DNA of 64,000 nt from Vigna angularis (Eukaryota > Streptophyta > Magnoliopsida > Fabales > Fabaceae). The DNA is taken from assembly GCF_016808095.1 (NCBI RefSeq), contig NC_068973.1, positions 13,264,501-13,328,500 of the forward strand, given 5' to 3'. The first letter of the stretch is position 1. Each line of letters starts with the position of its first letter. Position numbers and translations under genes: made by a program. Of this stretch, positions 50,230 to 61,305 are shown one piece after another. The notes under the pieces were generated by a model. It was given only the letters and a program-made list of their open reading frames with translations, made no database searches and was not told the DNA's origin.

Positions 50230-51135
50230 CAACGCAGCAAAAAGCTTGGCCAATGCCCCAAAGAGAGGCGATTCACCAAACAAAAACTTGGATTCGACCA
50301 TTGCCAAGCAGAGGGCCGTTAGAAAAACTAAAACCTGGATTTGACCATTGTCTTGCAGAGGGCCAATATCGCAGAAGAAAACTTAAATTCGACCATTGCC
50401 AAGCAGAGGGCCGTTAGAAAAACTAAAATCTGGACTTGACCATTGCCTTGCAGAGGGACAATATCGCAGAACAACAACCTGGATTTGACCATTGCCTTGC
50501 AGAGGGCCAATATCGCAGAAGAAAACTTAAATTCAACCATTGCCAAGTAGAGGGCCGTTAGAAAAACTAAAATCTGGACTTGACCATTGCTTTGTAGAGG
50601 GCCAATATTGCAGAAGAAAACTTAAAGTCGACCATTGCCAAGCAGAGGGCCGTTAGAAAAACTAAAATCTGGACTTGACCATTGCCTTGCAGAGGGCCAA
50701 TATCGCAGAAGAAAACTTAAATTCGACCATTGCCAAGCAGAGGGCCGTTAGAAAAACTAAAACCTGGATTTGACCATTGCCTTGCAGAGTGCCAATATCG
50801 CAAAAGAAAACTTCAATTCGACCATTGCCAAGCAGAGGGCCGTTAGACAAACTAAAACCTGGACTTGACCAATGCCTTGTAGAGGGCCAATATCGCAGAA
50901 GAAAACTTAAATTCGACCATTGCCAAGCAGAGGGCCGTTAGAAAAACTAAAATCTGGACTTGACCATTGCCTTGCAGAGGGCCAATATCGCAAAAGAAAA
51001 CTTAAATTCGACCATTGCCAAGCAGAGGGCCATTAGAAAAACTAAAATCTGGACTTGACCATTGCCTTGTAGAGGGCCAAGATAATAATAGCAGAAAGTA
51101 AAATTGGGTTCGACTATTGTCTTACAGAGGGCCGA
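50230..51135. repeat. 95-bp satellite-like tandem array
   Basis: The marker GCCGTTAG falls at 50315, 50410, 50554, 50649, 50744, 50839 and 50934, with GCCATTAG at 51029. The period is exactly 95 bp except for one 144-bp step that holds an extra half-unit. Each unit has two CCATTGCC..GCAGAGGGCC half-repeats. It lies 175 bp inside the 3' LTR of the Ogre-like element, the 3' UTR position in which Ogre elements are known to carry hypervariable arrays. Frames through it (50205-50417 +, 50328-50850 -) are by-products of the repeat. Confidence 0.95.
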
Positions 51136-54100
51136 GATACCAATGGAAGAAAATGATTTGTTTGATTGTTTTGAATTGGAAACTTTTGAATTTGTTTAAT
51201 TTTTTTAATGAGCCTTTATTTTTAAGTTTTGAAATTTTGACATGTTGAATTTGTTTGATTTTTTTCTTGAGATAGAAATGAGTGTCCATTTTTTATGAAA
51301 TGAGAAACAAGGTTTTAAAAATTTTGCATAAGGTTGAAACTATGACTTAAAATCAATAAACAAGGTGTTGCATTTTGTACAAGGATTAGGATTTTGAAGC
51401 CTCGATATGCAAGAGAAACATGGTTGATGTAAATTTTGAAATTGGAGGAGAAAACTTTGATACATGTTGATTTTTTTTGTCATTTTGAAGGAAGAAGATC
51501 TGATAAACATTCATGAAAACAAATTCAAAGTTTATGAAAATATGTACATGATGTTGACTTGTGATTTTTTGTCCATAATGGAAGATGATGAAACTATGAC
51601 ACTTATTTTTTTACTAAGTCAATTTGTTTTCTTTGAAATCATCAAATTTATGAAGATTTAGACCTTCATTTTCTTTTTTTTTACAATGGATGTCAAATTC
51701 TAAAGTCAAATGTCCAAAATAAAGCTTGTGTGCTAGACATTTTATGATGAAATACTAGTGTATACATGCTTGATATCAAAGGTTGGTTAAAATGGTAAGA
51801 AAGATTTTTCGAAGGGTTTAGAGGAGACTGAGATGGCTTTTTGGGCACATCATTCCTCATACAATCATCAATGAAGATGTAATATGTGAATGTCAATGTG
51901 AAATATGATATACCCAAAGGTTACCCAGTTTAGTGTTTGGGAAAAGGAATGTGAGGGAATAAGTTATGAATAAGTTGAGAATATCAAAAATTGTCCCAAT
52001 AGATTTATGAAATTCAGGGCGAACCAAGATCATGCGAGGCCCAACAAGGGATGCCCCAGTCTTGGTATGAGCTTTGAATATACAGATGAAAAAATTGTGA
52101 GATTAACAAAGTTGCCCAATATTTTGAATGGGTCAAAACATATGAAACTCACAAAGTTGCCCTAGTTTTGGAGAACGGGCGAAAATGTTATGTAAAACCT
52201 ACAAAGTTGCCCTAGTTTGGGAATCGGGGGAAGAGTTTGAATGGGATATGAATTTGTTCAAAAATTTGTGATGGATATGGAAATGATTGGCTTAAAAGGA
52301 TTGCCCCAATTGTCTTGATTTTCCTTTATATAATCTTAATCAATAGGGAGTTCCCTTCTTCCGAGGACATTTATTTTTTTATCATTTTTTACAACTGCAT
52401 TGTTAGTCATTTTGTCTTATCTCAAAATTAAGCTTTATGAAAATTTAAGCAACCATTATTCAATCTGTGTGGACTTTTATTGAGCTTGTAATGTGGCTTG
52501 GGCTGAAGGGTATTAAAAGAAAAGATATAAAGGCTCAAATAAATGTTTGTGGATTATTTGAAACAAGAGTTACCATCTACACCTTGTATCAGCTATTCGT
52601 CAAATCTGTTTTGACTATTTTTCTATTTCGCAGATTTCATTCTTTGTTTGTCATCACTTTATGATTCTTTCTATTTTTGCTTTACTTTTGATGAATTCTC
52701 TTCATTTGATCACTAAGTGTGTTTTTTATTGTTTGCAATTTGAGTTGAATTTTATTGTGATGGTAACCCTTGTTTAGGTAAATTTTTGAAAAGAAATTTC
52801 TTATTGGCTCAAATTTGGTATCAATGGATATATCTTTTACTTTTTTTGTTTTTGGATGAAGAAAGATGGCCACCCATCATTTCATGTTTTGATTGTTTTA
52901 TTTTCACAAGATTAATTAGGAGACAAAACTAAATGATCTCAACAAGAGTAATTTTTCTTTTTCTTTTGTTTTATTTTTTATTATTTTTTTTGTCCCAACG
53001 GATTCAAGGATCTTCCAAATGAAGGCCAATGGAGGTAGTCTTAACATGGAAAATCTGTCCTAGTGTAAAACTTTGCGTTTATTATTTGGACTCAAGGACA
53101 TGATTGGGGTCAATCTTTGGTTTAATGAAGGTTGAAGGATGATGTTTTCAAGCAATGCACACACAAATATTTCTTAAGAATACGTTATTTAATCATTTGA
53201 CTATAGGAGATTATGACATCCATTACATTTTTTATGAAATGTCATAAAGTGGATGATTTGCATCGAAAATAATTGACTCAACATTTGATACGATATGCAT
53301 ATTTTTCTTTTTTTTTATTTTATGAATGAAGAAATGTAATATGAAGTGAAAATGATGTACGTTACTAAGGGAAATATATGTTTTTTTTTTTGTATTTTTA
53401 TGATTGAAGACATGTACATTAAGCAAAGACATTGAAACTAACTGGAAGAGATTTTTTTGTATTTTTCACATTTATATCTTTATGAAGAAATGTAATGTGA
53501 AGTAAAATTATGATACTAGCTGAAAGAAAGATTTTTTTTTACTAGAGAAAATTGGGTTTAAGGGCTAGACAAAAACTAGGCTTAGGGGCCAGTCGAGCTT
53601 GGCTTTGTGGGCCGATGTGGAATCTGGGCTTTGGGGGACCAATGTAGAAACTGGGCTTTGTGAGCTAGTGGGAAACACTAGGCTTTGTGAGCTAGTGGGA
53701 AACATTGGACTTTGAAAACAATGCAAAAACTGATATGAGAAAGCTTGACTTAGAAAAATGTTTGAAAAACAAAAATGTTTTTTTCTCATTTTTTTTAATT
53801 AATTTATTTACAATAAAATGTGAAAAATATTAAACATATTAGAAGAAAAAGTTTTTGTGTTTTCATTTTTTAGAAATAGGATTTAATGAAAATCATGTAT
53901 GTAACTGGGCCAAAATGAGCTCGAAAATTGTTCGAACATTTTTTCATTTTTTTTATTTTGAAGTTTTGATTTTATTTTTTGACATTTTTATTCCTTCCAA
54001 GACTGCAAAAACTAGATTGAATCAAATTTGAAGGGAATTAGGTTGGAATAAATTTGGGCTTGAATGTTAGATGAATTGGATTAATCACCACTTACATAAT

Positions 54101-54367
54101 GGATTCCTCAATAATGCCTTAAAATCTGAGTGCTTATTCCACTATCAATATTTTAAAAAATTTTAATTTTTTTTAAATATAACAAATATCTAGCCCTTTC
54201 ACAAATCAAAATACCATACACAAGAAATTTATCCAATAATTTCCCATACTCCTCACGTATACCAATATTATTATTATTATTTTTATTTTTATTTTTTTTA
54301 AAATAACCGACACTGTGACACAACCGGTAGCAACAACCGAAATTGTTGCTACAGTGAAAATGTTTGG
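51136..54367. other. Ogre-like interior, non-coding
   Basis: T-rich on the plus strand with many scattered short frames. Near 52080-52220 the phrase ACAAAGTTGCCCTAGTTT repeats. Near 53580-53720 GGGCTTTGTGAGCTAGTGGGAAACA-like units repeat three to four times. No retroviral-type domain is recognisable on either strand. Confidence 0.6.
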
Positions 54368-54376
54368 CTATAAATA
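54368..54376 (+). promoter_or_regulatory. TATA box-like site upstream of the homeobox fragment
   Basis: CTATAAATAGAG is followed by a leader-like CT-rich stretch (54400-54560). It is on the plus strand, opposite to the host element and on the same strand as the WOX-like fragment 690 bp on. Confidence 0.4.
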
Positions 54377-54592
54377 GAGTATTCCTCCGCGTTGAGCGAC
54401 ACTTGAGTCTCATAGTGGAGCGTGAGTTTACTCTCCTTGAGTGTCCTTCGAGAGCGTCCTAATTCTGTGAGGAGCCTCTCTCTCTGTGTGCCTTTTGTTT
54501 TTCGCATCCGTGTAAGTGTTTCATCCTCTCAATCATTCGTTTTATTCCTTCTTTCCTTTAAGCTTTCTTTTAATCCATGTTTTTTTTTTTAC

Positions 54593-54780
54593 ATTTACGT
54601 TTGTTCCTTGTTCTTGTTATACTTGTTTATTATTTTTGTTATTTCACCACTCTTCACCTTTTTTTTTATTTTTTATTTTTTATTTTTTATTTTTTTTTGA
54701 ATTTACGTTCGTTCCTTGTTCTTGTTATACTTGTTTATTTGTTTTGTTATTTCACCACTCTTCACCTTTTTTTCTATACT
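54593..54780. repeat. 108-bp tandem duplication
   Basis: ATTTACGT.TGTTCCTTGTTCTTG...CACCACTCTTCACC occurs at 54593 and again at 54701, separated by T-rich filler. Confidence 0.85.
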
Positions 54781-55064
54781 AACAAACTAATAATGAGGTA
54801 TATAAGCTGGAAAACCGTTGTTAACCTCCCTTCGTATGATAGGTAGAACAATGCTACGTAACCTAAAAATTATTTTAACTTGAACAAATCATGGGTATAA
54901 ACTTGTTGGACTTAGATCTAGTAAGATCCTTTGCGAGGACCGGATGATACATCTAAACTAGACTTCAAACTAGACTATGGACAAATTTGAGTTAAAAGAA
55001 AACTAATTATATCAGCCCTTTTTGACACTAACATAATATTCCTTCACTTTTGCCTCTTAGAAAA

Positions 55065-55365
55065 ATGAACAAAAATTTAAGAAATTTGGAAGTTCAAGAC
55101 AAGCTGGGATATAAACGATGGAGTCCTACTAAAGAACAAGTTGTTCTATTAGAGGCCCTTTTTGCATTTGGGATACGAAATCCAAATAGAGAGCAAGTGC
55201 ACGAGATTGCAACGAGACTTCAAGTTTATGGGGAAATTGGAGAGCATAGCGTTTATTGTTAGTTTCAAAATTATGGGTATCGTGAAAAGCAACGATGCTT
55301 GAAGCAAAGCACCACCACCACATCTTACTCTCCACTACTCCTCTTGCCGCCTTTTATGAATGGTA
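55065..55365 (+). pseudogene. WUSCHEL-related homeobox (WOX) fragment
   Basis: After a short lead the frame reads YKRWSPTKEQVVLLEALFAF, GIRNPNREQVHEIATRLQVY and GEIGEHSVYC, then a TAG, then FQNYGYREKQR. WOX homeodomains have RWxPTxEQ...LE.L...G.R.P...Q...I...L...G.I....V.YWFQN. The stop therefore sits where the invariant helix-3 Trp should be (TGG to TAG, 55259-55261). WOX proteins are transcription factors of plant stem-cell niches. Here a lone homeobox exon with a nonsense codon lies inside a retroelement on the opposite strand, probably captured or inserted. A GTAAGA donor follows near 55361. Confidence 0.75.
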
Positions 55366-57270
55366 AGATATGTTGTATTTTTTTTATTATTATTTTAACC
55401 TTTCTAATTTTATTTATTTGGAGATCTTTCATGGATAGTGTCGTCGGTTTCATTAATTTGTTTATTTATTTTGTTTAAGTAGTGTAAGATAGATTTTATT
55501 TATCACAAGGGTAAGACCATCTTTGGTGTAATGGTTAAGACATTTGGTTTTTCAATAACTCTACTCAATTTGGTGTTTCTTCCTCAATAATTCTATAGAT
55601 GTTCAATCTTCCTTCCTCGGTCTATACTAAGGTAAAATTGGACACTTGAAGAGTTGTATTGATTTTTGGGTATTTACAAGACTCAAGCCAAAAGTGAAAT
55701 TCTCGGAGGCTTAGGAAGGAAAATCTATTATTGTAAATTTTTACTCTCATGATGAAATTAATTAAATCTTATGCCTTTCCTTGATTCATTCAGTCTAAAC
55801 ATGATAAACAAAATTTCCAATCAATTATTTGTATGAAACAATGAAAAAATGGACTCAAGAAAAAAAATTTATATTCATTTACAATGAAGGAAAATAAGGA
55901 AAATTGACTTCAAATAATTAAAAAAAATGAGATCTGAAGTGAAAATCATGAACATGATAAACAAAATTTTCAATCAATTATTTGTATGAAACAATGAAGA
56001 AATGGGCTCAAGGTAAGCCTTTGATGGAAATGAGGACCAATGAACTCATGAACTACGAAAAACAATTTTGAACAATATGAATTCGAATTTTCAATGACCT
56101 TTTTTTTTAAATCTTCCTTTTATTTATTATGATTTTCATTTGGTTCTATTTTTTTTAGTGACATCGGACACAAGCAAAAGCATGCACGTCAATTGGATCT
56201 AACAAACCCAAGAACTATTCTCAAAGCTTGAAAAAAATATGATTTCAGTTTTTTTTAATGAATTAATTTTTTTTTAATTTTTAAATTTAAGAAAAATAAA
56301 TATATATACATGTGAGAACAATTAATTAATTTTTATTTGAAAGCAAAATATTGCACGTTCAAAACAAAAATATTTTATCAAATTTTTTTGAAAGATAACA
56401 ATAATTCACATTTAAAAATGACGTCATAGACATTCGAAACAATGATTTATATTGCCCCAAAATATGTACAATTTCATTTATTCATTTTTTTTATTTTCTT
56501 TCTAAGATTTTTCATGCCCCAAAAATTATTTTTAAGAAATTTTTTTTTTTGTTTTTTAGAATGATTCCAGAATTTAACAAAATTAACTATGAATTTATTT
56601 ATTTATTTCCCTTTTTTCTTTTTTTTTCTTTTTTTATCAAAAGAAACATGACACATTTATTGTAAAATAGAAAGAAAAAGAATGAAAGATAAACTTAAAC
56701 AAATAATCTCCCTTTTGTGCCTTATCAAAGGTTGATTGACTAAAGTTCTAAGGCCAAATATATGCACTCACAAGGATAACTCCATAATGCTTAAATCAAG
56801 GCCACCAGAGCTATGGCTCTTTTCACTGCATCTCCACAACAGTCAGAGTAATCAACTAGATGTGGAGACACAAGTGAAGAGAACAAACTCCAGTTGGGGT
56901 TCTCACGATAGCTAAACAGGAAGTATGTCCCAAATGGCACCGCTACACAACCCCTCTATTTCTAAGTTACATTCAGACCCAGGTATAGGGCCCCACTCAT
57001 GATATGCATAAAGTGTGTGTGAAGGGAGAATACAATGCATAGCCAAACCCTCACCTGCAAAACAACCAGAAAATTCTCCCAAGCAGATATAACCATGTCA
57101 TCTATTCTAGAATTCAATATCCAACAATTATTTCAAACATAAAGAACAAGTAAAAGAACTCACATGCAATTATTCCAAATATCAAACATAGATAAAGAAA
57201 AATGGAACAAAAACATAAAGCAAAACCACATCGAATTCGCGCATCTAATTAAATGGCCTGATTCTCTAGA
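55366..57270. other. Ogre-like interior, 5' part, non-coding
   Basis: AT-rich to about 56650, with a repeated phrase AACATGATAAACAAAATTT (55797, 55951). 56700-57270 is more balanced in base use and on the minus strand would be the 5' leader next to the primer site. No gag start or domain is recognised. Confidence 0.5.
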
Positions 57271-57289
57271 ATCCCCAGTGGAGTCGCCA
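57271..57289 (-). other. primer binding site of the Ogre-like element
   Basis: On the minus strand TGGCGACTCCACTGGGGAT lies two bases inside the 5' LTR. The TGGCGACTC...TGGGGA form is the Ogre/Tat primer site as I know it, attributed to tRNA-Arg. Confidence 0.8.
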
Positions 57290-57291
57290 TC

Positions 57292-59088
57292 TGTCGCAAC
57301 CAGAATCGCGACGGGACGACGATCCAGAAAAAGAACGCGGGTTTGAAAAAGAGATTGGAGTCGCCACCATAGTTTATTCTGGAAAACTACGGAAAAACCA
57401 TAAAATGATAAGGCATGGTCTACGAAATTGAGATTCTAAGTTCGGGAGTCGGTTACGTGTAGGGAAGGTATTAGCACCCTACAACGCATGCCTTAAGGCA
57501 ATACCTTTAACTAAATACGTGAATATGATGTGGTTTTCAAAATGTTTAACTATCCCCTAAAATAAAACTCTAAAGAGACAAAATATATTTTTTAATTTTT
57601 TGGGCCCGACAAGGATTGACCTTGCTCCTACGTATTCTCATTCAGAATGAGAAATCAGGGTTACGTAGTTCTTTTAGAAACTGCTTGAAAATTTTGTTTG
57701 AGGAATTGTTTGAGAAATTGATTATGGATAAATTTGGATTTTTGAGGAAGTGAACCTGACAAGGACTAGCTTTGCTCCTACGTATCTCCACTCTTAATGG
57801 ACAATCAAGGATCACGTAGTTCTGGCACAAGTTGATTGAATGAGAAATTTATATTTTTAGTTTTTTTTTTAATATTTTATAGTTTTTGGTATTTTTATGT
57901 AATATTTAGATTTTTGCGTAATGAGCACTAGGCTGATGCGTACGATCGCACGAGCACTCACACGACTTTTTTTACTTATTTTTTATTTTTTTGCGTAATG
58001 AGCAATAGGCTGATGCGTACGATCGCACGAGTACTCATATGACTTTTTTTGTTTATTTTATATTTTGGATAATGAGTACTAGGCTAATGCGTACGGTCGC
58101 ACGAGTATTCATACCGATATTTATATCATTACATGTTTTTTAAAGTTTTATATTTTTTTTTATTTTCTTTTCATTAAGAAAAAGAGGTGAGTTGAAATAT
58201 CTATGACATAAAAATGTGAAAAAGCATAGGATAAAATTGTGGTAGAAAACAGGATAAATTTATAAACTAAAAAAAATTATCAAATAAGTGAAAGAAATAA
58301 TATAAAAAAGTTGATGGAGAAAGTAGGTGAAATAAAATATAGTAAATAGTAAAAGTTAATGTGGAAAATAAGTGAAAGAAATAATATAAAAAGTTGGTGG
58401 AAAATTTAGATGAAATAAAATATAATAAAAAAGATGAATAGAAAAAGTTAATGTGGAAAATAAGTGAAAGAAATAATATAAAAAATTGGTGGAGAAAGTA
58501 AGTGAAATAAAATATAGTAAATAGTAAAAGTTAATGTGAAAAATAAGTGAAAGAAATAATATAAAAAGTTGGTGGAGAAGGTAAGTGAAATAAAATATAG
58601 TAAATAGTACAAGTTAATATGGAAAATAAGTTAAATAAATAATATAAAAAGTTGGTGGAGAAGTAGGTGAAATAAAATATAGTAAATAATAAAAGTTAAT
58701 GTGAAAAATAAGTGAAATAAATAATATAAAAAATTAGTGGAGAAGATATGATTAAAAATATAAGTGGAATAATTAGAAAAGTTGGTATATAAAAATTAAT
58801 ATGGAAATGAGGTGGAGAAAGTGAATGAAAAAGGTAGATTATGTGGAATGTGATATGGAGGGTGATGTAGATGGTGATGTGGAGAGTGGGGTGTGGTAAG
58901 AGAAAATGGGTAGTGAGGAAGTAAAAAAGTAAGAGATTATTTTGGGCCAATCAATTAAGTGTTTAAAAGAAAATTTTGGGGTGTAAAAAGTAAAACAAAT
59001 AGTATTTTTCATTTTGGTTTTTTATGTTTGGTTTTTTATTCATTTTTGTGATGAATTTAATTTACTCGGACAAAATTGGGTGTTGACA
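57292..59088 (-). repeat. Ogre-like element, 5' LTR (1797 bp, internally deleted)
   Basis: Matches 47660-50055 at both ends but lacks about 400 bp that include the TATA box and leader, and has fewer tandem units (array 58276-58745). Bases 59089-59093 are the right CGTTC. Confidence 0.9.
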
Positions 59089-59093
59089 CGTTC

Positions 59094-59400
59094 AAATTAT
59101 GTAAAGATACATCGAGTATTTCACATTTCCTTCATTAAAAGTTTTAGGGTGATCTTAAACAGTAATACTTCCATCTACCACTAACAACAAATGAATTTGA
59201 TCCGATAATGTTAGTATACAATATTCTAGATGTTTGTGTGATTAATAGAAATGGGAAAGATATTTATAAGGTTTTAGTGCAGTAAGATTCATTGTTGGAT
59301 GCTGACAACTCGTGGGAAGATCTAGATGAGATGAAGAGAGCTTACCCACATATCCACGTTGAGAACAAGGTTGTTATAAAAGGGGGATTAATGTAAAGAA
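59094..59400 (+). pseudogene. 3' end of the decayed chromovirus (integrase tail/chromodomain)
   Basis: Directly after the CGTTC duplication the text resumes the integrase C-terminal region (VKIHRVFHISFIKSF). At 59290-59390 it gives SWEDLDEMKRAYPHIHVENK, the end of a chromodomain as in plant chromoviruses. AAAAGGGGGATTAATG at 59380-59395 may be the polypurine tract, and TGTAAAGAAGG after it the start of a 3' LTR. Frames are broken. Confidence 0.75.
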
Positions 59401-60184
59401 GGTTTTATACGAGAAAAATTGATAGAGCAAAATGATCACGTTTCGAGTATTGAAAAGAGCAAAGGAGTGCATAAGAGCTCACGTGTAAGAAGGGAGAACG
59501 TTAAATGGCCTAATGGGATACATGAAAAAAGGTCTCATGGTACGAATTTTCTCTCCCTAATTTCCTTTCTCAATATCTGTTTTATAACTGTCTCCTCTCT
59601 AAACCCTTTTTCTGAAATTCCTTTTACAATATTATGTCAGGAATGAGACTTGTCGAGCTCAATAATGTCTTGCAATCTTAACAACGTTTGCCGAACTCAA
59701 TAAAATCTAGTTGAGCTCAATAAAATAGCCTAGCAAAATTAAATTCACCTAGAATCGTGGTAGCTGACTTTTTACTGTTTCAGTTTTTATTCATTTCGCT
59801 TGTATTGTATTGACACATGAACTTTGAATATAGTACTGTTACATAATGTTTTTTCTCGTATACTTGCTTAATAAAAATTCATCATATTGGTTGTGTTTGT
59901 TATCTTATAAATGCAAATGGATTATTGAAAAGTTTGATCTGTCGTGAATTCAAATGGGATATGTACACGGGAAGGTGTAAATCGGATAAGCGAAGATGTA
60001 AATTGTGGGTGTGGAAGCAAAAGGGAAAACTGAGCGAGCCAATAGATGATGAGGGTTCTTGGTCCTCTTTGTCTTCTTCTCTCAAGGCTTTGTTCATGGT
60101 TTGTGCTGCCGATGAGGGTTCAAAAGACTGGGATTAAGCATCCGCGCGAGAAGAAGAATACAAAGGACGAGAAGAAAACTTCTT
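59401..60184. other. possible 3' LTR of the decayed element and unassigned sequence
   Basis: Repeated GAGCTCAATAA words occur near 59655-59725. A 70-codon frame at 59925-60137 (+) has no known domain. LTR limits could not be fixed. Confidence 0.35.
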
Positions 60185-60259
60185 TTTAAATAATTAGAGG
60201 TGTTCAATTGTAATTAAATTTCTCTTTAAATAATTAGAGGTGTTCAATTGTAATTAAAT
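60185..60259. repeat. 40-bp tandem duplication
   Basis: TTTAAATAATTAGAGGTGTT plus CAATTGTAATTAAAT occurs at 60185 and 60225, immediately left of the proposed CACTA-like end. Confidence 0.9.
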
Positions 60260-60624
60260 AAAGGACATGAATGCAAAAAACGGGCTTTTTATAGCTACTA
60301 TTTATTCCTGTTCAAATTTTATCATGTATAAAAATGATATAATGACAATATCATAAATAAATAAGATAAATTCTTTTACACCGATTAGAATGAAAATCGC
60401 CATAATCATTATAAAATTTCATTTTTTATACCCTACAATTTTAAACCGGTATGGAATATTTAATATTGTGCCGCTCTTCACTTCCTCTCCCGCGTCTTCA
60501 CTTTCACACTTCACTTTCACACTGCACTTCTCCTTTATTCTAAATTGCCAAATCAATCGTGAAAATGCTCGTGACATTGGACCGCGACTTCTCTCTTTTG
60601 CTATATTTGGGATATTAGGGTTCC

Positions 60625-61305
60625 GTGACTCATCTAGAAGCGATTGATGCTGAAATTGCGGCCATTCTCAATGAGGCTCGAACATCATACGCCACGCACA
60701 ACCGAAAGCTCAAGGAACTGTCACTCCTCCGAGCCAAATCCTCTTCTTCGGTCTTCTTTTCCGCCTTCTCCAGAACCCTAACTCCTCTCTTTGATTTCCA
60801 GAGGCGCCTTGCCTCTGTTGAACGCGTCGTCTCCTTCGTCTCTGCCCTTGCTGCCTCTGCCTCCGATGAGTTCATCGACTGCTTCCTCAAGTTCCTCCTA
60901 GCTGCCGCTACGACATCCAGCAAAACAACCAGATTCCGAGCGTGCCAGATCGTCTCCGAGGTAACTGATTCTCACAGTTTCTAAGCACTATTTAATTGAG
61001 TTTTCTGCACATTACTGAATTTTATTTATATCAGTCACTGAAGGGATAGTTTTATGAAGTCTGATACTGAGGTGAAAAATGCTTACAATTTCAAGATTTA
61101 TGATTGCACGGAAGATCGTTAAAATTAGAGCTAATATCTCGGATTTGTTGAATTTTAGATAATGATGGTGAGGGTACGAGACAAGATGCCTATGGTACTT
61201 TTGCAGTTAGAGCACTTTCACGTTTTGTGAACGACTCTGTGAACAGTGACATCCTTGATTTGTACCTCGAGGTGCTTCCCTTTGGAACATAATGCAGTGA
61301 GTGTT
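60625..61305 (+). pseudogene. condensin subunit CAP-G (condensin complex subunit 3) fragment
   Basis: Exon 1 (60625-60960, donor GTAACT) reads through EAIDAEIAAILNEARTSYAT, KLKELSLLRAKSSSS, TLTPLFDFQRRLASVERVVS and ends RACQIVSE. After an intron (acceptor at 61157-61158), 61159-61305 gives MMVRVRDKMP and, in another frame, ALSRFVNDSVNSDILDLYLE. This order is the N terminus of plant CAP-G, a HEAT-repeat subunit of the ring that compacts mitotic chromosomes. A deletion of about 4 bp near 61194 and a 1-bp insertion near 61285 shift the frame. The normal ATG is GTG, an exon between the two pieces seems missing, and nothing follows. It lies inside the CACTA-like element. Confidence 0.75.

Larger units (their letters stand above)
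47660..59088 (-). mobile_element. Ogre/Tat-like LTR element without recognisable gag-pol, nested
   Basis: An 11.4-kb element on the minus strand, bounded by LTRs of 2396 bp (47660-50055) and 1797 bp (57292-59088) and a CGTTC duplication. On the minus strand the LTR starts TGTCAACACCCAATTTTGTC and ends GGTTGCGACA. The primer site is TGGCGACTCCACTGGGGAT and the polypurine tract AAAGAGGGACAGC. This start, primer and tract are those I know from Ogre (Tat lineage) elements of legumes. The 7.2-kb interior has no gag, protease, RT or integrase, whereas complete Ogres are often over 20 kb. It is either a large deletion derivative or a non-autonomous family. It inserted into a decayed chromovirus. Confidence 0.85.

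Noticed and set aside
50205..50850. short frames on both strands inside the 95-bp array
   Set aside because: The repeat period is not a multiple of three and the peptides are by-products of the tandem units.
50230..51135. CRISPR-like array
   Set aside because: Units are contiguous 95-bp tandem repeats without unique spacers, in plant DNA and inside an LTR element.
55510..55580. TTGGTGTAATGGTTAAGA resembling a tRNA A box
   Set aside because: No B box at the right distance and no cloverleaf.
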